From Gammaproteobacteria bacterium UBA2810 (GTDB lineage Bacteria > Pseudomonadota > Gammaproteobacteria > Enterobacterales > Succinivibrionaceae), in contig DEHC01000017.1 of the NCBI GenBank assembly GCA_002351705.1, positions 1 through 6,698 of the forward strand: a stretch of 6,698 nt of DNA. Reading direction: 5' to 3'. The notes under the pieces are model-generated. The model was not told the DNA's origin, ran no database searches, and worked only from the letters and a program-made list of their open reading frames with translations. This document shows positions 6,512 through 6,698 of this stretch, piece after piece. Position 1 is the stretch's first letter; each line of letters starts with the position of its first letter. The position numbers were made by a program, and so were the translations under genes.

Positions 6512-6652
6512 GTGCTTTATCACGTTGCGTCATTCCCGGACGGAACAGAGATCTCGTACTCTGAGATTCTCAAGCGCGGATCAGGCGGTGAGGAGCTCCG
6601 CATCTTCATCGAGCGCTGGGACGAGGGGATCAGGGACTTTGACACACTGTAG
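6512..6652 (+). CDS. Small hypothetical protein, possibly cut short by an in-frame amber codon
   Basis: A 46-residue frame from a GTG with a good AAGGAG site. The product begins VLYHVASFPDGTEISYSEIL and ends in ERWDEGIRDFDTL. It is soluble and acidic, with a predicted strand near residues 2-6, a polar helix near 15-21 and another strand near 29-35. I do not recognise the family. The frame meets TAG at 6650-6652 but then stays open for 15 more codons to the window edge, reading FFLPSLRIKKGQSFF. That continuation has the alternating hydrophobic and basic character of a further strand. The gene may thus be a recent pseudogene of a longer protein, a genuinely short protein, or affected by a sequence error. 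I see no link to the activase gene that diverges from it. Confidence 0.45.
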   Translation: MLYHVASFPDGTEISYSEILKRGSGGEELRIFIERWDEGIRDFDTL

Positions 6653-6698
6653 TTCTTCCTCCCGTCGCTCAGAATAAAGAAGGGTCAATCATTTTTTC

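Overview
The window is a GC-rich bacterial segment with two substantial genes facing each other and a very small gene near each edge. The largest gene encodes an oxygen-sensitive type of enzyme, an iron-sulfur activase fused to a 2-hydroxyacyl-CoA-dehydratase-like part. This points to a strict or facultative anaerobe. The exported Sel1-repeat protein with paired cysteines suggests a Gram-negative with an oxidising periplasm. A gut-type anaerobic proteobacterium is my guess from overall style, and it is low confidence.

Layout: (1) Positions 34-297 on the minus strand hold an 87-residue protein with a GTG start, a strong ribosome binding site and a plausible promoter. It looks like a ribbon-helix-helix antitoxin, but no toxin is visible beside it. 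(2) Positions 298-598 are a divergent intergenic region with candidate promoters in both directions and a GC-rich inverted repeat. (3) Positions 599-1987 on the plus strand encode a secreted Sel1-repeat protein with eleven units of about 36 residues. (4) Positions 1988-2022 are a short convergent gap. A hairpin that could end transcription overlaps it and the 3' end of the next gene. (5) Positions 2023-6279 on the minus strand encode a 1418-residue protein: two tandem ATPase activase domains, a cysteine cluster, then two related dehydratase-like modules. (6) Positions 6280-6511 carry the best promoter of the window, which drives the large gene, a structured 5' leader and a small inverted repeat. 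(7) From 6512 on the plus strand there is a short reading frame with a good ribosome binding site. It ends at an amber codon, yet the same frame stays open to the window edge.

No pathway links the genes. The large gene appears to be a single-gene unit with its own promoter and hairpin end. The Sel1 gene faces it and is probably independent. The point most worth following is that the large protein seems to carry, in one chain, the equivalent of a whole activase-dimer plus dehydratase-heterodimer complex. Nothing here shows its substrate, and I see no clear evidence of a wholly new defence or mobile system.
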